A stretch of 64,000 nt of DNA from Microglena sp. YARC (GCA_022414725.1 CM039462.1:118189966-118253965); one strand, 5' to 3'; counted from the stretch's first letter, positions 10,756 to 20,510 are shown. Translations and numbers: made by a program. The notes: a model not told the origin generated them from the letters alone.

Positions 10756-11045
10756 CGATCAGAAATCGCATGGGCTCTGAACAGCCGCCCTGTGTCGAAG
10801 CCAGCCGAAACCATGCTAGACCCATTTAAGCCCTCGCATTTAAGCTCCACAGGTGGCGACAGCAGATTTGTTCGCATGATTGTCATGTGTGTGTCTGACA
10901 AGGCCAGGATGAGGTTGCCACTGGCTTGAACTGTGAGCGGGGTGTGGTTGGTCTGCACCTCATACAACACTGTCCCGTCTGTCATGTGGAACACTCGCAT
11001 GGCACCGGTTGAGTACCACACCGCCACCATCTTTCTGCCGCCCTT
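10756..11045 (-). CDS. Gene C exon 6 (propeller blade)
   Basis: Acceptor CCAGGCAG, then KGGRKMVAVWYSTGAMRVFH, DGTVLYEVQTNHTPLTVQAS, NLILALSDTHMTIMR and a C-terminal MVSAGFDTGRLF. The strand-turn-strand pattern with A(L/M)RVFHMTDG resembles one WD40/PQQ blade. It ends at a consensus donor GATCG^GTAAGTG that also contains an in-frame TAA. Confidence 0.7.
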
Positions 11046-14000
11046 CTGCCTGGAGATGGGGTTGTGTATGTGTACGCTGTTACAGTCCAGGGATGGCAAA
11101 ATAATGACACAGATACTGGGGTGTGGCTTGCATGCACCTCGTACAACACTGTCCTGCCTGTCATGTGGAACAAACGCATGGCGCAGGTTGATAACCACAT
11201 AGCCACCATCTTTATGCCACCATCTTTATACTTCTGCCTTTAGATGGGGTGGGGTATCAGGTTGTGTATGTGTTTATGCCGCCCTTCTGCCAGTAGATGG
11301 GGTAGGGTATCAGGTTGTGTATGTGTTTATGCCGCCCTTCTGCCAGTAGATGGGGTGGGGTATCAGGTTGTGTATGTATTTATGCCGCCCTTCTGCCAGT
11401 AGATGGGGTAGGGTATCAGGTTGTGTATGTGTTTATGCCGCCCTTCTGCCAGTAGATGGGGTAGGGTGTCAGGTTGTGTATGTGTTTATGCCGCCCTTCT
11501 GCCAGTAGATGGGGTAGGGTATCAGGTTGTGTATGTGTTTATGCCGCCCTTCTGCCAGTAGATGGGGTAGGGTATCAGGTTGTGTATGTGTTTATGCCGC
11601 CCTTCTGCCAGTAGATGGGGTAGGGTATCAGGTTGTGTATGTGTTTATGCCGCCCTTCTGCCAGTAGATGGGGTAGGGTATCAGGTTGTGTATGTGTTTA
11701 TGCCGCCCTTCTGCCAGTAGATGGGTAGGGTATCAGGTTGTGTATGTGTTTATGCCGCCCTTCTGCCAGTAGATGGGGTAGGGTATCAGGTTGTGTATGT
11801 GTTTATGCCGCCCTTCTGCCAGTAGATGGGGTAGGGTATCAGGTTGTGTATGTGTTTATGCCGCCCTTCTGCCAGTAGATGGGGTGGGTATCAGGTTGTG
11901 TATGTGTTTATGCCGCCCTTCTGCCAGTAGATGGGGTGGGGTATCAGGTTGTGTATGTGTTTATGCCGCCCTTCTGCCAGTAGATGGGGTGGGGTATCAG
12001 GTTGTGTATGTGTTTATGCCGCCCTTCTGCCAGTAGATGGGGTAGGGTATCAGGTTGTGTATGTGTTTATGCCGCCCTTCTGCCAGTAGATGGGGTAGGG
12101 TATCAGGTTGTGTATGTGTTTATGCCGCCCTTCTGCCAGTAGATGGGGTGGGGTATCAGGTTGTGTATGTGTTTATGCCGCCCTTCTGCTAGTAGATGGG
12201 GTGGGGTATCAGGTTGTGTATGTGTTTATGCCGCCCTTCTGCCAGTAGATGGGGTGGGGTATCAGGTTGTGCATGTGTTTATGCCGCCCTTCTGCCAGTA
12301 GATGGGGTAGGGTATCAGGTTGTGTATGTGTTTATGCCGCCCTTCTGCCAGTAGATGGGGTAGGGTATCAGGTTGTGTATGTGTTTATGCCGCCCTTCTG
12401 CCAGTAGATGGGGTGGGGTATAAGGTTGTCTATGTGTTTATGCCGCCCTTCTGCCAGTAGATGGGGTAGGGTATCAGGTTGTGTATGTGTTTATGCCGCC
12501 CTTCTGCCAGTAGATGGGGTAGGGTATCAGGTTGTGTATGTGTTTATGCCGCCCTTCTGCCAGTAGATGGGGTGGGGTATCAGGTTGTGTATGTGTTTAT
12601 GCTGTCCCTCTGCCAGTAGATGGGGTAGGGTATCAGGTTGTGTATGTGTTTATGCCGTCCAGGGGTATTCAATTGGATTAGAACTACTCGCCCGACCTCG
12701 AATTACCAAGATAACTATAGGCTACCAGGGGGGTGGGTGGGTGGGGGTGGGATAATAACAAGCTCTCCATGGCCTGGTACATTTACGACAGAGTGTGAAC
12801 GGGGTAATAGGGTGTGCATGGGTTTAGGTTTAGGTTAAGTGTAACAGGGTGTGCATGGGTTTTGGTTTAAGTTTAGGTTTATTGTATCAGGGTGTGCATG
12901 GGTGTAGGGTTAGGGTTAGGGTTAGGGTAACAGGGTGTGCACGCGGGTACAGGTGTGTGTACATGTATACAAGGGTTGATGAGGCTGCCCCTGGCTGAAA
13001 CGGATACTGGGGTGCGGTTACTCTTTGCCTCGTACAAGAGCGTCCCCTGTGACATGACAAACACACGCGTGCATGTTGTGACAGGCAAGGGGTAGCCAAA
13101 TAGGCTACAGGGACTTGCTCAACCTTAAAATGAGGAAAGGCAGTTTAAAAAAACAAGCACTAGTGAAGCGAACCCCGACAAATCGTAACCGACGGGGCCA
13201 GAGCATACCATACCAAGCCACCTACCTCACAATCAACACATGTACCAGCCGTGGCGGTTCCGGAGCAACCTCTGAATCATGGACACGCATAATGCCTTGG
13301 CTTCCTGCGTTGGCCGCCACCATCCCATTGACCCCAACCTCAGCAGTCATGTTGGGAGGTTCACCCAGTACTTCTGAGGGGTGGAGGGGGGCCTGGCCCT
13401 GGGCCCCCAAGGGGTGGGGGGCCTCGCCCAAGGGTAGAGACACCAGGTGGAGGTACACATCGGACACACCCTGGCGGGAGCGGATGGCCATCTCTTCTTC
13501 AACACTTCGCTTCCTCTTCATACGATTCTCCATGATCACCATATGAACCCGAACCTGCAGCACAGGAAGGATTAGTTGGCTTCATTGTAGGATTTCTTTT
13601 ATAGCACTCAGTCTTTTATACATGTTTTTTTTCAAAAAACAAATAATAGAGAAAGCTATGATTTATATTATAGATAACAAAAAATAAAAACAACACAAAA
13701 TCCATTCATAATTTATTCTACGTTTGGTAGCCAGGTTGCAAGCGAGACAAGGCAACTAGGTACTATGTTTTTTTCAACGGCGCATAGGCATTCTGTCGCT
13801 GCATGGCGAAGCATGGGTCCGGCTAAACTAGTCAGAATTGGCCTTTCAAATCCCCAAACTCCACGCTTCACGCTCCGCTGGATTCAGGGGGCAGCGCGTC
13901 ATGCGGGAATCGCACGGAGTCGTTCAATTTGCAACGTGTCGCACACAAAAAACTACAGCTAGGTTTACGATTGTCCATGACCACCATATGAGCCTGAACC

Positions 14001-14077
14001 TGCAGCAGAGCAAGGTTTACTTGGCTTCAATGTAGGCATATTGTTTTACAATCTTCTTACATGCATGCATGCATACA

Positions 14078-14112
<35 letters not shown>

Positions 14113-16944
14113 GCAAACGTGTGAGAGTCACCATACAAAAGTGTGAGAGACAGCGTACCTCTCCATTTGTGTGACCTACCACCATACAAAAATGAGAGAG
14201 ACAGCTTACCTCTCCATTTGTGTGACTTGTCACCATACAAAAGTGTTAGAGACAGCGTACCTCTCCATTGGAGTGACCTGTCACCAAAGCAGTTGTGTTC
14301 TTTCTCCAGTACAAGCTTGACATAAATTGTACTGCTGACGTAGTGCCTGAGACCAGCAGAATTCAAGCGGGTGTTGTGAAATCAGCGCAGGGCATCAGTT
14401 TTTTGTTTCTTTTCCACTGGGCATCAGATGTTCTCTTTTTCATTCAAGTTTTGGGGGGGCAGACACTCCACTCCAACCCACCCCACCTAACCCGACCCCA
14501 CGGGCCTACCCCAGCCAACCCCACCCAAATCAAAATAACATCACCCAACTGTCTTCCACCAACTCCACCCATGTGTGTCAACCTACCCCAACCCCCATCC
14601 TATCCGCCCCACCTACCTGTGCCAACCTATCCAAACCCCAAACCTCAACCCCAACCCCCATCCCATCCACCCCACCCACCTATGTCAACCTACCCCAACC
14701 CCAACCACCATCCCATACAACCCACCTGTGTCAACCTACCCTAACCCCAACCCCCATCCCATCCACCCCATCCACCTATGTCAACCTACCCCAACCCCAA
14801 CCCCCATCCCATCCACCCCACGCACCTTTGTCAACCTACCCCAACCCCAACCCCCATCCCATCCACCCCACGCACCTTTGTCAACCAACCCCAACCCCAA
14901 CCACCATCCCATCCACCCCACCTGTGTCAACCTACCCCAACCCCAACCCCCATCCCATCCATCCCACCCACCTGTGTCATAATCCTTCGCTAAGTCGCCC
15001 TGGTTGCTGAAGATAAACAAGTGCCCCGAATCATCTCCTAGCGCAACATGCTTGGGCAGCATCCCTTCTGGGGCAACGTTTCTCGGGGGTAGGCGCTGGT
15101 TGAGGACATGAACACACGTCACCACACTTTCAACATTCACAGCCGCCATGAACTCCAAGTAGTCTCCCCAGACCTTCTTGGCTTTCAGCACAGTGTGCTG
15201 CACCGAGCCTTTCGTACGCTGTGCAGGCAGCACATCTTTGATGCCAAAGCCTTCGAAGAGCCCCATGGGGAGCTCGGCTGCATTGGCATGGGGAGCTGGG
15301 CTTGAAGTTGTGGGGTCTGCGTGGGGGTGGGGTGGGGTGTGACCAGGGGATGGGACGTAGATGGGGTTGGGGTGAGCACAGAGTGCTGCGAAGATCTGGA
15401 TTTGAAGTTTTGATGTCTGTGTGGGGATGGAGTGGGGTGGGGTGGGGTGGGAAGGGATGAGGTAGGGCGGGGTTGAGCACAGAGTGCTGCACAGATCTGG
15501 GTTTGAAGTTTTGATGTCTGTGTGGGGGTGGGGTGGGGTGGGGTGGGAAGGGATGAGATGGGGTGGGGTTGAGCACGGAGTGCTGCACAGAGCTGGGTTT
15601 GAAGTTTTGATGTCTGCGTGGGGGTGGGTTGGGGTGGGGTTGAGCATGGAGTGCTGCACAGAGCCTTTCGTACGCTGTGCGGGCAGCATATCTTCGATGC
15701 TAAAGCCTTCGAAGAGCCCCATGGGGAGCTCAGCTTCATTGGCATGGGGAGCTGGGTTGGAAGTTGTGAGGTGTGCGTGGGGTTGGCTTGGCTTGGCTTG
15801 GCTTGGGGTGGGTTGGATTGGGTTGGGGTGAGGTGGGGTGAGTTGGAGTGTATTGGGGTGGGGTCGGGTGAAGTGGGGTGGGTTGGGGTGTATTGGGTTG
15901 GGTTGGGTTGGGGTGAGGTGGGGTGGGGTGAGGTTGGGTGGGTTGGGTTGAGTTGGGTTGGGGTGGGGTGGCATGTTGAAGACACAAGAAAACAGCAAGA
16001 GAGCCAAGGTATTGAGGAATTAACGGTAATAGCTGGTAATACTGATGTATTCTCCTGACTGTTTCATTCCACCGTACCATGTACTGCCTGCTGAGGCTGT
16101 CCCCCCTCCCTGATAGTGCCAGATAAGTGTTGTAGCTCCTCCCCTTGTTGCTGCACAGCTTGTTGCAAACCCTTGAGGGCCTGTGAGGCTTGTTGCAACA
16201 GCTCATGGGTGTCTACACGTTGCATCGGCAACTGAATATGCTCTTCTGGTTCCTTCTCAGCATCTAGTAGGCCCTCCACACCCTTGGTATCTCGCAGGTT
16301 GCAAGCTTCATCAGGGTAGTGCCCTGGGGCATTGTCATGTTGCCCTACAGTAGCGCACAATATGTTATGAAATGGCATTATATAATATATGAAAACAAAT
16401 GAAACTCCATTATCTTAAATGTCCCAGGTCAGATCAGAAACTTGCAGGTGCCAAGCTCTATCAGGGCAGTGCTCTGGGGCTGTGTCACGTGGCGCTACAG
16501 CAGTGCATACTATGTAATGAAATTGCATTATATAGCATATGAAAACTAATCAAATGGCATCCGTATACCTCCTAAGTTAAACCAGAATCCTATGTATGCA
16601 ATTTTGTGAAATGGCATGATTTATTAAATTGCAACATGCTTTTCAGCCAGCTCTAGTCTGCTCACTGTCTCCCAATTCCAACTCCCTACGAGACCTGCCA
16701 AAAGCAGGGAGCACGCAAAGCGGATTCAAACCCACGAGTGGGAAACTTATGACAAACCATTATCTTATACACAAACTCTAGTGAAATGACGTGTCAAAGA
16801 AATCACACCTTCACCATGCTCTGGATCACATTCAGCCTCCATGCTGCATTGCCCTGGAGTCTCTGTGGCAATGGTATGTGTGGCCAGAGCTACGAGGCAT
16901 GTGCAGAGGAGAAAGAACTGGCCGGGAGCCGTCCTGCCTCCCAT
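10756..16944 (-). CDS. Gene C: secreted or membrane beta-propeller protein (6 exons joined)
   Basis: Exons, 5' to 3': 16944-16809, 16344-16078, 15277-14972, 14346-14261, 13554-13231, 11045-10756. Phases match at every junction (1,1,1,0,0). The protein opens with a signal-peptide-like MGGRTAPGQFFLLCTCLVAL, continues with an acidic region and a Gln-rich coiled coil (HELLQQASQALKGLQQAVQQ), then propeller-like strands: HVALGDDSGHLFIFSNQGDL, TTALVTGHSNGEVRVHMV (a WD40-like GH-x-G-x-V signature formed across an exon junction) and KMVAVWYSTGAMRVFHMTDG. A Lys/Arg- and Glu-rich segment sits at the start of exon 5. I infer an extracytoplasmic or ER-lumen WD40/PQQ-type propeller; I do not recognise the orthologue. 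The last exon ends either at GATCG^GTAAGT or at the TAA overlapping it, so the C-terminus is open. Confidence 0.7.
11090..11233 (-). pseudogene. Second, probably non-used copy of the gene C exon 6 start
   Basis: Acceptor-like AAAGGCAG is followed by a frame with KMVAMWLSTCAMRLFHMTGR and TVLYEVHASHTPVSV, paralogous to exon 6. It has no matching end and runs directly into the acceptor of exon 6. It could be an alternative 5' exon part. Confidence 0.6.
11240..12660 (-). repeat. 53-bp minisatellite, about 27 units, derived from a splice acceptor
   Basis: Unit TATGCCGCCCTTCTGCCAGT + AGATGGGGTAGGGTATCAGG + TTGTGTATGTGTT (53 bp), highly homogeneous. On the minus strand each unit reads as a pyrimidine-rich stretch then CTACTGGCAG and AAGGGCGGCA, matching the acceptor of gene C exon 6 (CATCTCCAGGCAG then AAGGGCGGCA). 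The array thus looks like an expansion of the 3' splice-site region, leaving about 27 potential acceptors upstream of the real exon. Its 81-codon plus frame is a repeat artefact. Confidence 0.9.
12800..12945. repeat. Interstitial telomere-like GGGTTAGGGTTAGG / GGTTTAGG tract
   Basis: Three perfect TTAGGG units plus degenerate TTTAGG and AGGGTGTGCATGGG units lie inside an intron of gene C. Confidence 0.7.
12970..13086 (-). pseudogene. Degenerate third copy of the propeller-strand exon of gene C
   Basis: The minus frame RVFVMSQGTLLYEAKSNRTP parallels RVFHMTDGTVLYEVQTNHTP of exon 6. No acceptor in a compatible phase was found, so I regard it as a decayed duplicate. Confidence 0.5.
13087..13205 (-). 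mobile_element. SINE-like family S, copy 2
   Basis: Reverse-strand copy with CCAAATAGGCTACAGGGACT and CGACAAATCGTAACCGACGG, diverged in its middle. Confidence 0.7.
13231..13554 (-). CDS. Gene C exon 5
   Basis: Acceptor GTGCTGCAG, donor either ATT^GTGAGG (phase 0, preferred because exon 6 starts in phase 0) or GTGAG^GTAGGT (phase 2). It encodes VRVHMVIMENRMKRKRSVEE, an Arg/Pro/Gly-rich middle and a C-terminal strand-like RLVHVLI. Confidence 0.7.
13758..13957 (-). mobile_element. Family F non-autonomous element
   Basis: About 200 bp with CATTCTGTCGCTGCATGGCG at one end and GCAGCGCGTC...TTGCAACGTGTCGCAC at the other. Related copies lie near 22543, 23268, 46846 and 53990; shared landmarks are TGCATGGCGACG, GGCTAAACTAGTCA and TCAATTTGCAACGCGT. 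Confidence 0.75.
13970..14036 (-). repeat. Duplicate of the exon 5 acceptor and first codons (gene C)
   Basis: In the minus frame CTGCTGCAG is followed by VQAHMVVMDNR, a copy of VRVHMVIMENR at exon 5. It is cut short by the family F element at 13758-13957. Confidence 0.75.
14140..14260 (-). repeat. Tandem copies of the gene C exon 4 donor region
   Basis: Two further copies of the unit GTCACACAAATGGAGAGGTA + CGCTGTCTCTCACACTTTTG + TATGGTGAC follow the exon end, each carrying a GAGAG^GTA(C/A)GC donor-like site. Confidence 0.8.
14261..14346 (-). CDS. Gene C exon 4 (WD40-like strand)
   Basis: Acceptor GGTCTCAG, donor GGAGAG^GTACGC. The 86 nt encode SAVQFMSSLYWRKNTTALVT then GHSNGE. Joined in phase 0 to exon 5 (VRVHMV) this gives a GH-SNGEVRVH pattern, which supports both the exon and the junction. 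Confidence 0.7.
14540..14970. repeat. C-rich minisatellite in gene C intron 3
   Basis: Units of about 55-65 bp with TGTGTCAACCTACCCCAACC and CCCATCCCATCCACCCCAC. It abuts the exon 3 donor: each unit contains the exon-end-like CTGTGTCA and intron-start-like sequence, so the array may have grown from the donor region. Confidence 0.85.
14972..15277 (-). CDS. Gene C exon 3 (first propeller strands)
   Basis: Acceptor CCAATGCAG, donor GACACAG^GTGGGT; enters and leaves in phase 1. It contains ELPMGLFEGFGIKDVLPAQR, then WGDYLEFMAAVNVESVVTCV and HVALGDDSGHLFIFSNQGDL, the last two typical beta-strand/turn patterns of a propeller blade. Confidence 0.75.
15300..15980 (-). repeat. Tandem partial copies of the gene C exon 3 edge plus G-rich minisatellite
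   Basis: At about 15640-15760 the acceptor and first ~26 codons of exon 3 recur (ELPMGLFEGFSIEDMLPAQR in the minus frame), but the acceptor-equivalent is CCAATGAAG. Between it and the true exon lie three further truncated units sharing a GCACxGAGTGCTGCACAGA block and GTTTTGATGTCTGTGTGGGG. The right part (15780-15980) is a GGTTGGGGTGGGGTG minisatellite. The 408-codon minus frame spanning this area is mostly repeat read-through. Confidence 0.75.
16078..16344 (-). CDS. Gene C exon 2 (Gln-rich coiled coil)
   Basis: Acceptor CTACTGTAG, donor ACATG^GTACGG. It encodes an acidic segment, then a heptad-like LLQQASQALKGLQQAVQQQG stretch. A diverged copy of its 5' edge and preceding intron lies at about 16450-16560. 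Confidence 0.65.
16440..16560 (-). repeat. Duplicate of the exon 2 acceptor region of gene C
   Basis: The plus-strand pattern CTATCAGGGCAGTGCTCTGG, GTCACGTGGCGCTACAGCAG and GCATTATATAGCATATGAAA parallels the exon 2 start and intron (CATCAGGGTAGTGCCCTGGG ... GCATTATATAATATATGAAA). It is direct and degenerate. Confidence 0.7.
16637..16685 (-). repeat. Family G dispersed repeat fragment
   Basis: Reverse copy of the block AGACGGTGAGCAGCC...TTGGCTG; other copies at 18043, 18848, 19465, 37925, 38255, 38648, 48120, 51868 and 56352. Confidence 0.6.
16809..16944 (-). CDS. Gene C exon 1 (signal peptide)
   Basis: Start ATG at 16942-16944 chosen because an n-region, a hydrophobic core (FFLLCTCLVALA) and a small-residue cleavage-like site (THTIATETPG) follow directly. 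An upstream in-frame ATG (16974) would add 10 basic residues. The donor GAAG^GTGTGA leaves phase 1, matching exon 2. Confidence 0.65.
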
Positions 16945-17049
16945 GGTTACTCTATGCCTGCACCTCCCTTTCATATATGTGCAAAACGGAATGTTCTGAG
17001 GCCAAAGAAAACTGCAATCCGGAATATCAGCCAGCTACAGCTCTAGGCT

Positions 17050-17905
17050 TTGCTTATGATGGGGGAAGGCGGGAGGCGGGAGCTGCTGGGTGAACTAGGG
17101 CGGACATGCGCCTTCCATGCGCCCATGCCAACATGCGATTGCGGACATTTTGGTCACGTCAGTCAAATTGATGCGGGTTGATGTCCCTGTGCGATTGCTT
17201 CGCCCTCCGAATTCGAAAAGGGCTGGAAGCTTCCAGGGCCACGCCAGTTGCTCTTGCATTTGTGCCAGGCTGGAACAGTGGAACGCCTTCGTGGTGCGAC
17301 TAAATGTAGATCACTTACCCCGAGAAAGACCCAGGCACGCGGGACGGTCAGCGGTCAGGGTATGATTATATAGGCTAGGGCCGGCTAGGGCGTTAGCTAG
17401 GGCCGACATACGTAGGACACGAAGAAACGCCCTGTTACAAGGCCTTGCTTTATAGTCTACGACCTGGAGTGGGAGCATCCCCCAGCGTTCAAGTTATTCA
17501 GACACGTTCTCGTTCAGATTAAGGTAGTTCTGCACGAAGTTCTTGGTCCTGCATGTAAGGTTTACCTTCCACATTCCAAGCTGAGGACATCTAGCCTCCG
17601 TACGTAGCATTTCCCTTCCATGTGAACTTTAAAAAACGCCTCTAGGATTTGGTTATCCTAACTTATAGCAAAAGAAAAGATGATTTGATCCGGATTTGAT
17701 CATAAGTCCCTCTCAACCAAGTTTAGGGTTCTAGGCTCCAACCAGAGTTGTTCAGGATGCTCCGTCCTATGTCCCAGACACAACCTCGAAGAGTCCGTTG
17801 CGTTGCAGGACGCAACGTTGGGAGGATCCGTTGACCTGAAGGAAGGGTCCGTTGCGTCGCAGGACGCAGGCTATACAATTGGCTGCGTCTCAGACAGCAG
17901 AGCTG
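17050..17905. other. Intergenic, no gene recognised
   Basis: No supported exon. From about 17760 it holds CGTTGCGT(C/T)GCAGGACGCA repeats related to the hAT MITE at 18921. Confidence 0.4.
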
Positions 17906-17926
17906 GGGGTCCTCCTGAAGTACCCT
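17765..17926. mobile_element. Partial relative of the hAT-type MITE
   Basis: Shares GTCCGTTGCGTCGCAGGACG with 18921-19168 and ends TGAAGTACCCTG, the reverse complement of that element's start (CAGGGTACTTCA). The left end was not located with confidence. Confidence 0.6.
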
Positions 17927-18042
17927 GCCTTTTAGGGGGTTAGTGTTTAGTGGTTAGTGGTTTAGTTACCCTGCCACAGACTAGCTCTAGCAGTGCAGGA
18001 ATCGGTAGCCGTGAGTGAGGATATCAAACTTCTTACGTGCTT

Positions 18043-18110
18043 GAATTTGAATTGTTACATTAATTTCCAGATTTACAGCCAACTGTGGGCTGCTCACTGT
18101 CTATGAATTC
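18043..18110 (-). repeat. Family G repeat copy
   Basis: TTTGAATTGTTACAT, CAGCCAACTGTGGGCTGCTC and ACTGTCT match the reverse complement of family G; a sister copy at 18848-18905 lies on the far side of the LINE fragment. Confidence 0.65.
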
Positions 18111-18190
18111 CAATTCATCTCGTGCTATACCCACGGATTTTAGAGACTAGTCCTGGTTGCTAGCACAAATCCTCACTTGCACTTGTTTAC

Positions 18191-18427
18191 ATGCATATGT
18201 TTGAGTGCCCTTTTTATAATGATATTCGCCTCCGCTACCAGAAGCTGTTTACAGATATTTATAGGCATGTCCATGAGGATACCGACTTAACCGTATGGAA
18301 TGTGGAATTCTGCGATTCCACATTCAGAACCTTTATGCATGGAAATGGCACTAAGACTTTCTGGAGCAACCTAGCCGACTATCTTTTACTTGTAGAAGAG
18401 CAAGACATGAAGCCCTGGACTGCTTAG
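18191..18427 (+). pseudogene. LINE ORF2 C-terminal fragment
   Basis: The ATG-started frame reads MHMFECPFYNDIRLRYQKLF, then ends after 78 codons. The H-x3-C-P-x-Y-x2-I-R pattern is that of the zinc-binding-like tail found after the reverse transcriptase domain of non-LTR elements (usually CxxC-x-H-x-C). The RT domain itself is absent. The upstream limit is unclear (about 18165). Confidence 0.6.
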
Positions 18428-18694
18428 TGGCACCGTAATTTATTATCCCTTTTTTTCTTTTCTTCTTGTGACTTCTCATTTGTTAGCTTCTTACCTCCGC
18501 CACTGTAAGTGGTTGAGATCTGGGTCCGGCTCTAGGGGGTTTAATACCTACGCCACCAAAACGGTGGTTGGGAGCTTGGTTTGTTTGTCCTCGACACCCC
18601 CCTGATGTAATGGGGTTTTTTGCTTTGTGGGTGCTTTTTCTTTTTGTTTAAAGCACAGAGTCTCATACACCCTCGCGGTGTCAAGTAGACTTTA

Positions 18695-18791
18695 ACATGT
18701 AATGTAATGTAATGTAATGTAATGTAATGTAATGTAATGTAATGTAATGTAATGTAATGTAATGTAATGTAATGTAATGTAATGTAATGTA
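18695..18791 (+). repeat. (TGTAA)n microsatellite tail
   Basis: About 19 units of GTAAT; the end of the LINE copy. Confidence 0.95.
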
Positions 18792-18847
18792 ACATGGCTA
18801 CGGCGAGCAACTTGGCTGATCGCCGTAGGTACCAGGTCTTGTGATCT

Positions 18848-18905
18848 TGAATTTGAATTGTTACATTATTTTTCAGCTATCTGTGGCTGCTCGGTGCTCA
18901 CTGCC
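18848..18905 (-). repeat. Family G repeat copy, interrupted by a hAT MITE on its right
   Basis: TTTGAATTGTTACATTATTT and CAGCTATCTGTGGCTGCTC match family G on the reverse strand. Confidence 0.6.
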
Positions 18906-18920
18906 TTGCATGGTCACATG

Positions 18921-19168
18921 CAGGGTACTTCAAACGGACCCCAGGGTTTGCGTCCTGGGACGCGTCCTAATTCGGTTGGTTGCGTCCTGGCATGCAATCA
19001 AATCCTTGGGTCCATCTATCAACAGAAACCGTAGCCTACGGTGGGCCGCGGTGGGCCAATCAACTGATGGGTGAGACGCAACCAACATCCCGAACCTGCG
19101 TCCGGGACGCAACGGACCCTCCCATGTCGCGTCCTGCGACGCAGGACGCTGCGTCCTGCACTACCCTG
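18921..19168. mobile_element. 248-bp hAT-type MITE with 8-bp target duplication
   Basis: GTCACATG is found immediately before (18913-18920) and after (19169-19176). The ends CAGGGTACT and (reverse complement) CAGGGTAGT are inverted and have the CAGGG start known for hAT elements. The interior has no ORF and several GCGTCC(T/G)GGACGC palindromes. Confidence 0.85.
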
Positions 19169-19464
19169 GTCACATGTAAGTTTGTAACATAGGCCTTCAC
19201 GTCCTTACAGTTTCCAGTCTCCTCCCAACTTGTCAAAAGAAATTAGTGGACTACTGGACTAGTCAATGTGTGTAACATATGTCATTCGTGTGCAAAATGC
19301 ATGTTTCACTAAGAACCCCCTAAATCTGAAAAAAGCATAACCCACAGTTACCATTCCCCAGTGCAAGCGAACGGGCAGGTTCCTTCAACACTATGCTTTG
19401 GATTTATTTGTATGACGATATTTTGAATACCGGTACCAGTATGCCTGTTTAGCTCTTACTGCCA

Positions 19465-19550
19465 AAAGACGGAGAGCAGCCAAATTGTCGGCTGGAGCTA
19501 TTTAACCAAGTTCAAGTAGGCTGGAAAAGCACGTAACAATCCAATTACAT
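19465..19550 (+). repeat. Family G repeat copy
   Basis: AGACGGAGAGCAGCCAAATT, GGCTGGAGCTATTTAACCAA and GTTCAAGTA match the other copies. Confidence 0.65.
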
Positions 19551-20510
19551 ATTCTGGATATCACAGTGCACACATCAATACATACACTTCCATACAAGAT
19601 AGCAAACTCCTGAGTGCAGACCAGGGTTGTCCCAAACGTCATGTTTCACGTTTCAAACGCATATTTCGTAGGGTCACATTGGAAGCATATATTGTACCTT
19701 CCGAGACAAGGATTTTGGCCCAAGAAGCATATATTCTGAACCTTGGCCAACACCAGAATCACTGTTAGCTCACACTTATTGGCATACCACGTGACAACCC
19801 AATCCAGCTATACATTTATTATACTATGCACATCCACTTAACACATCACACAAGACGGCTGATAGCAGAGCTAGAAAAGCTTGTGTCAGCTTCCAGGGGC
19901 ACTAGGTTGACTCAGCCAACCCGAGAGGTGTACGGGTTAGAATGGTCACCACAACCCGAGGAGTCCCCGGTTTGAATCTGCACCGAGACATGTGCACTAG
20001 GAATCCCTGGTACCCGTGGTTCTCGCACGCGGGGTAATTGTTCGCTACAATGTGCAGACGGTTAGACGCCAGACCTGGTGTATAGAACCTTTAACAATTA
20101 TTCTTGGCTGTAAAGACAACCAGCAGCAGTGGAGAGCATGGCGTGATAAAATAAAGGAAACAAAACAACCCAGCCAACTCTCCTCTCTCCACCCCTGCCA
20201 GGTCAGCCTTGCCCTCAACCCGGAAGTCTCTGGTGGGCAGCTGCACAACGTCTTGTGTAATCGCCCTCTGTCATGGGCCAAGTGCGGCTGGTGCACCAAC
20301 AGCAGTGGAGAGCATGGCTTGCTAAAAAAAAGGTAAAAAAAGCCAACCCCCCCTTTCTCTCCTCTCCACCCCTGCTGGTTGTCTACGCAATTCTTCCTGG
20401 CTGCACAGACAACCAGTGGCAGAGATGCCCAGAAGCTGCTGGTCAGGGTACTACATTTTGTCAAATTGGTCAGCACTTAAAGCGCACAAACGTCAAATTG
20501 GTTAGCGCTC
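19551..20510. other. Intergenic with a ~180 bp tandem duplication
   Basis: ACCAGCAGCAGTGGAGAGCA (about 20120) and the related ACCAACAGCAGTGGAGAGCA (about 20297) are each followed by poly-A/CCAACT and CTCTCCACCCCTGC. Near 19925-20000 a GGTTTGAATCT B-box-like motif occurs without a paired tRNA fold. No gene was seen. Confidence 0.45.

Larger units (their letters stand above)
18165..18791 (+). mobile_element. 5'-truncated LINE (non-LTR retrotransposon) with pentanucleotide tail
   Basis: Contains the end of a reverse-transcriptase-like ORF, about 265 bp of 3' untranslated sequence and an (ATGTA)n tail at about 18695-18791, the usual layout of a truncated LINE copy. Confidence 0.7.

Noticed and set aside
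11791..12036. 81-codon ORF on the plus strand
   Set aside because: Read-through of the 53-bp minisatellite (3 units = 159 bp, in frame).
14781..16007. 408-codon minus-strand ORF as a single gene
   Set aside because: Only 14972-15277 shows globular coding character; the rest is His/Pro/Thr repeat from tandem copies and minisatellite.
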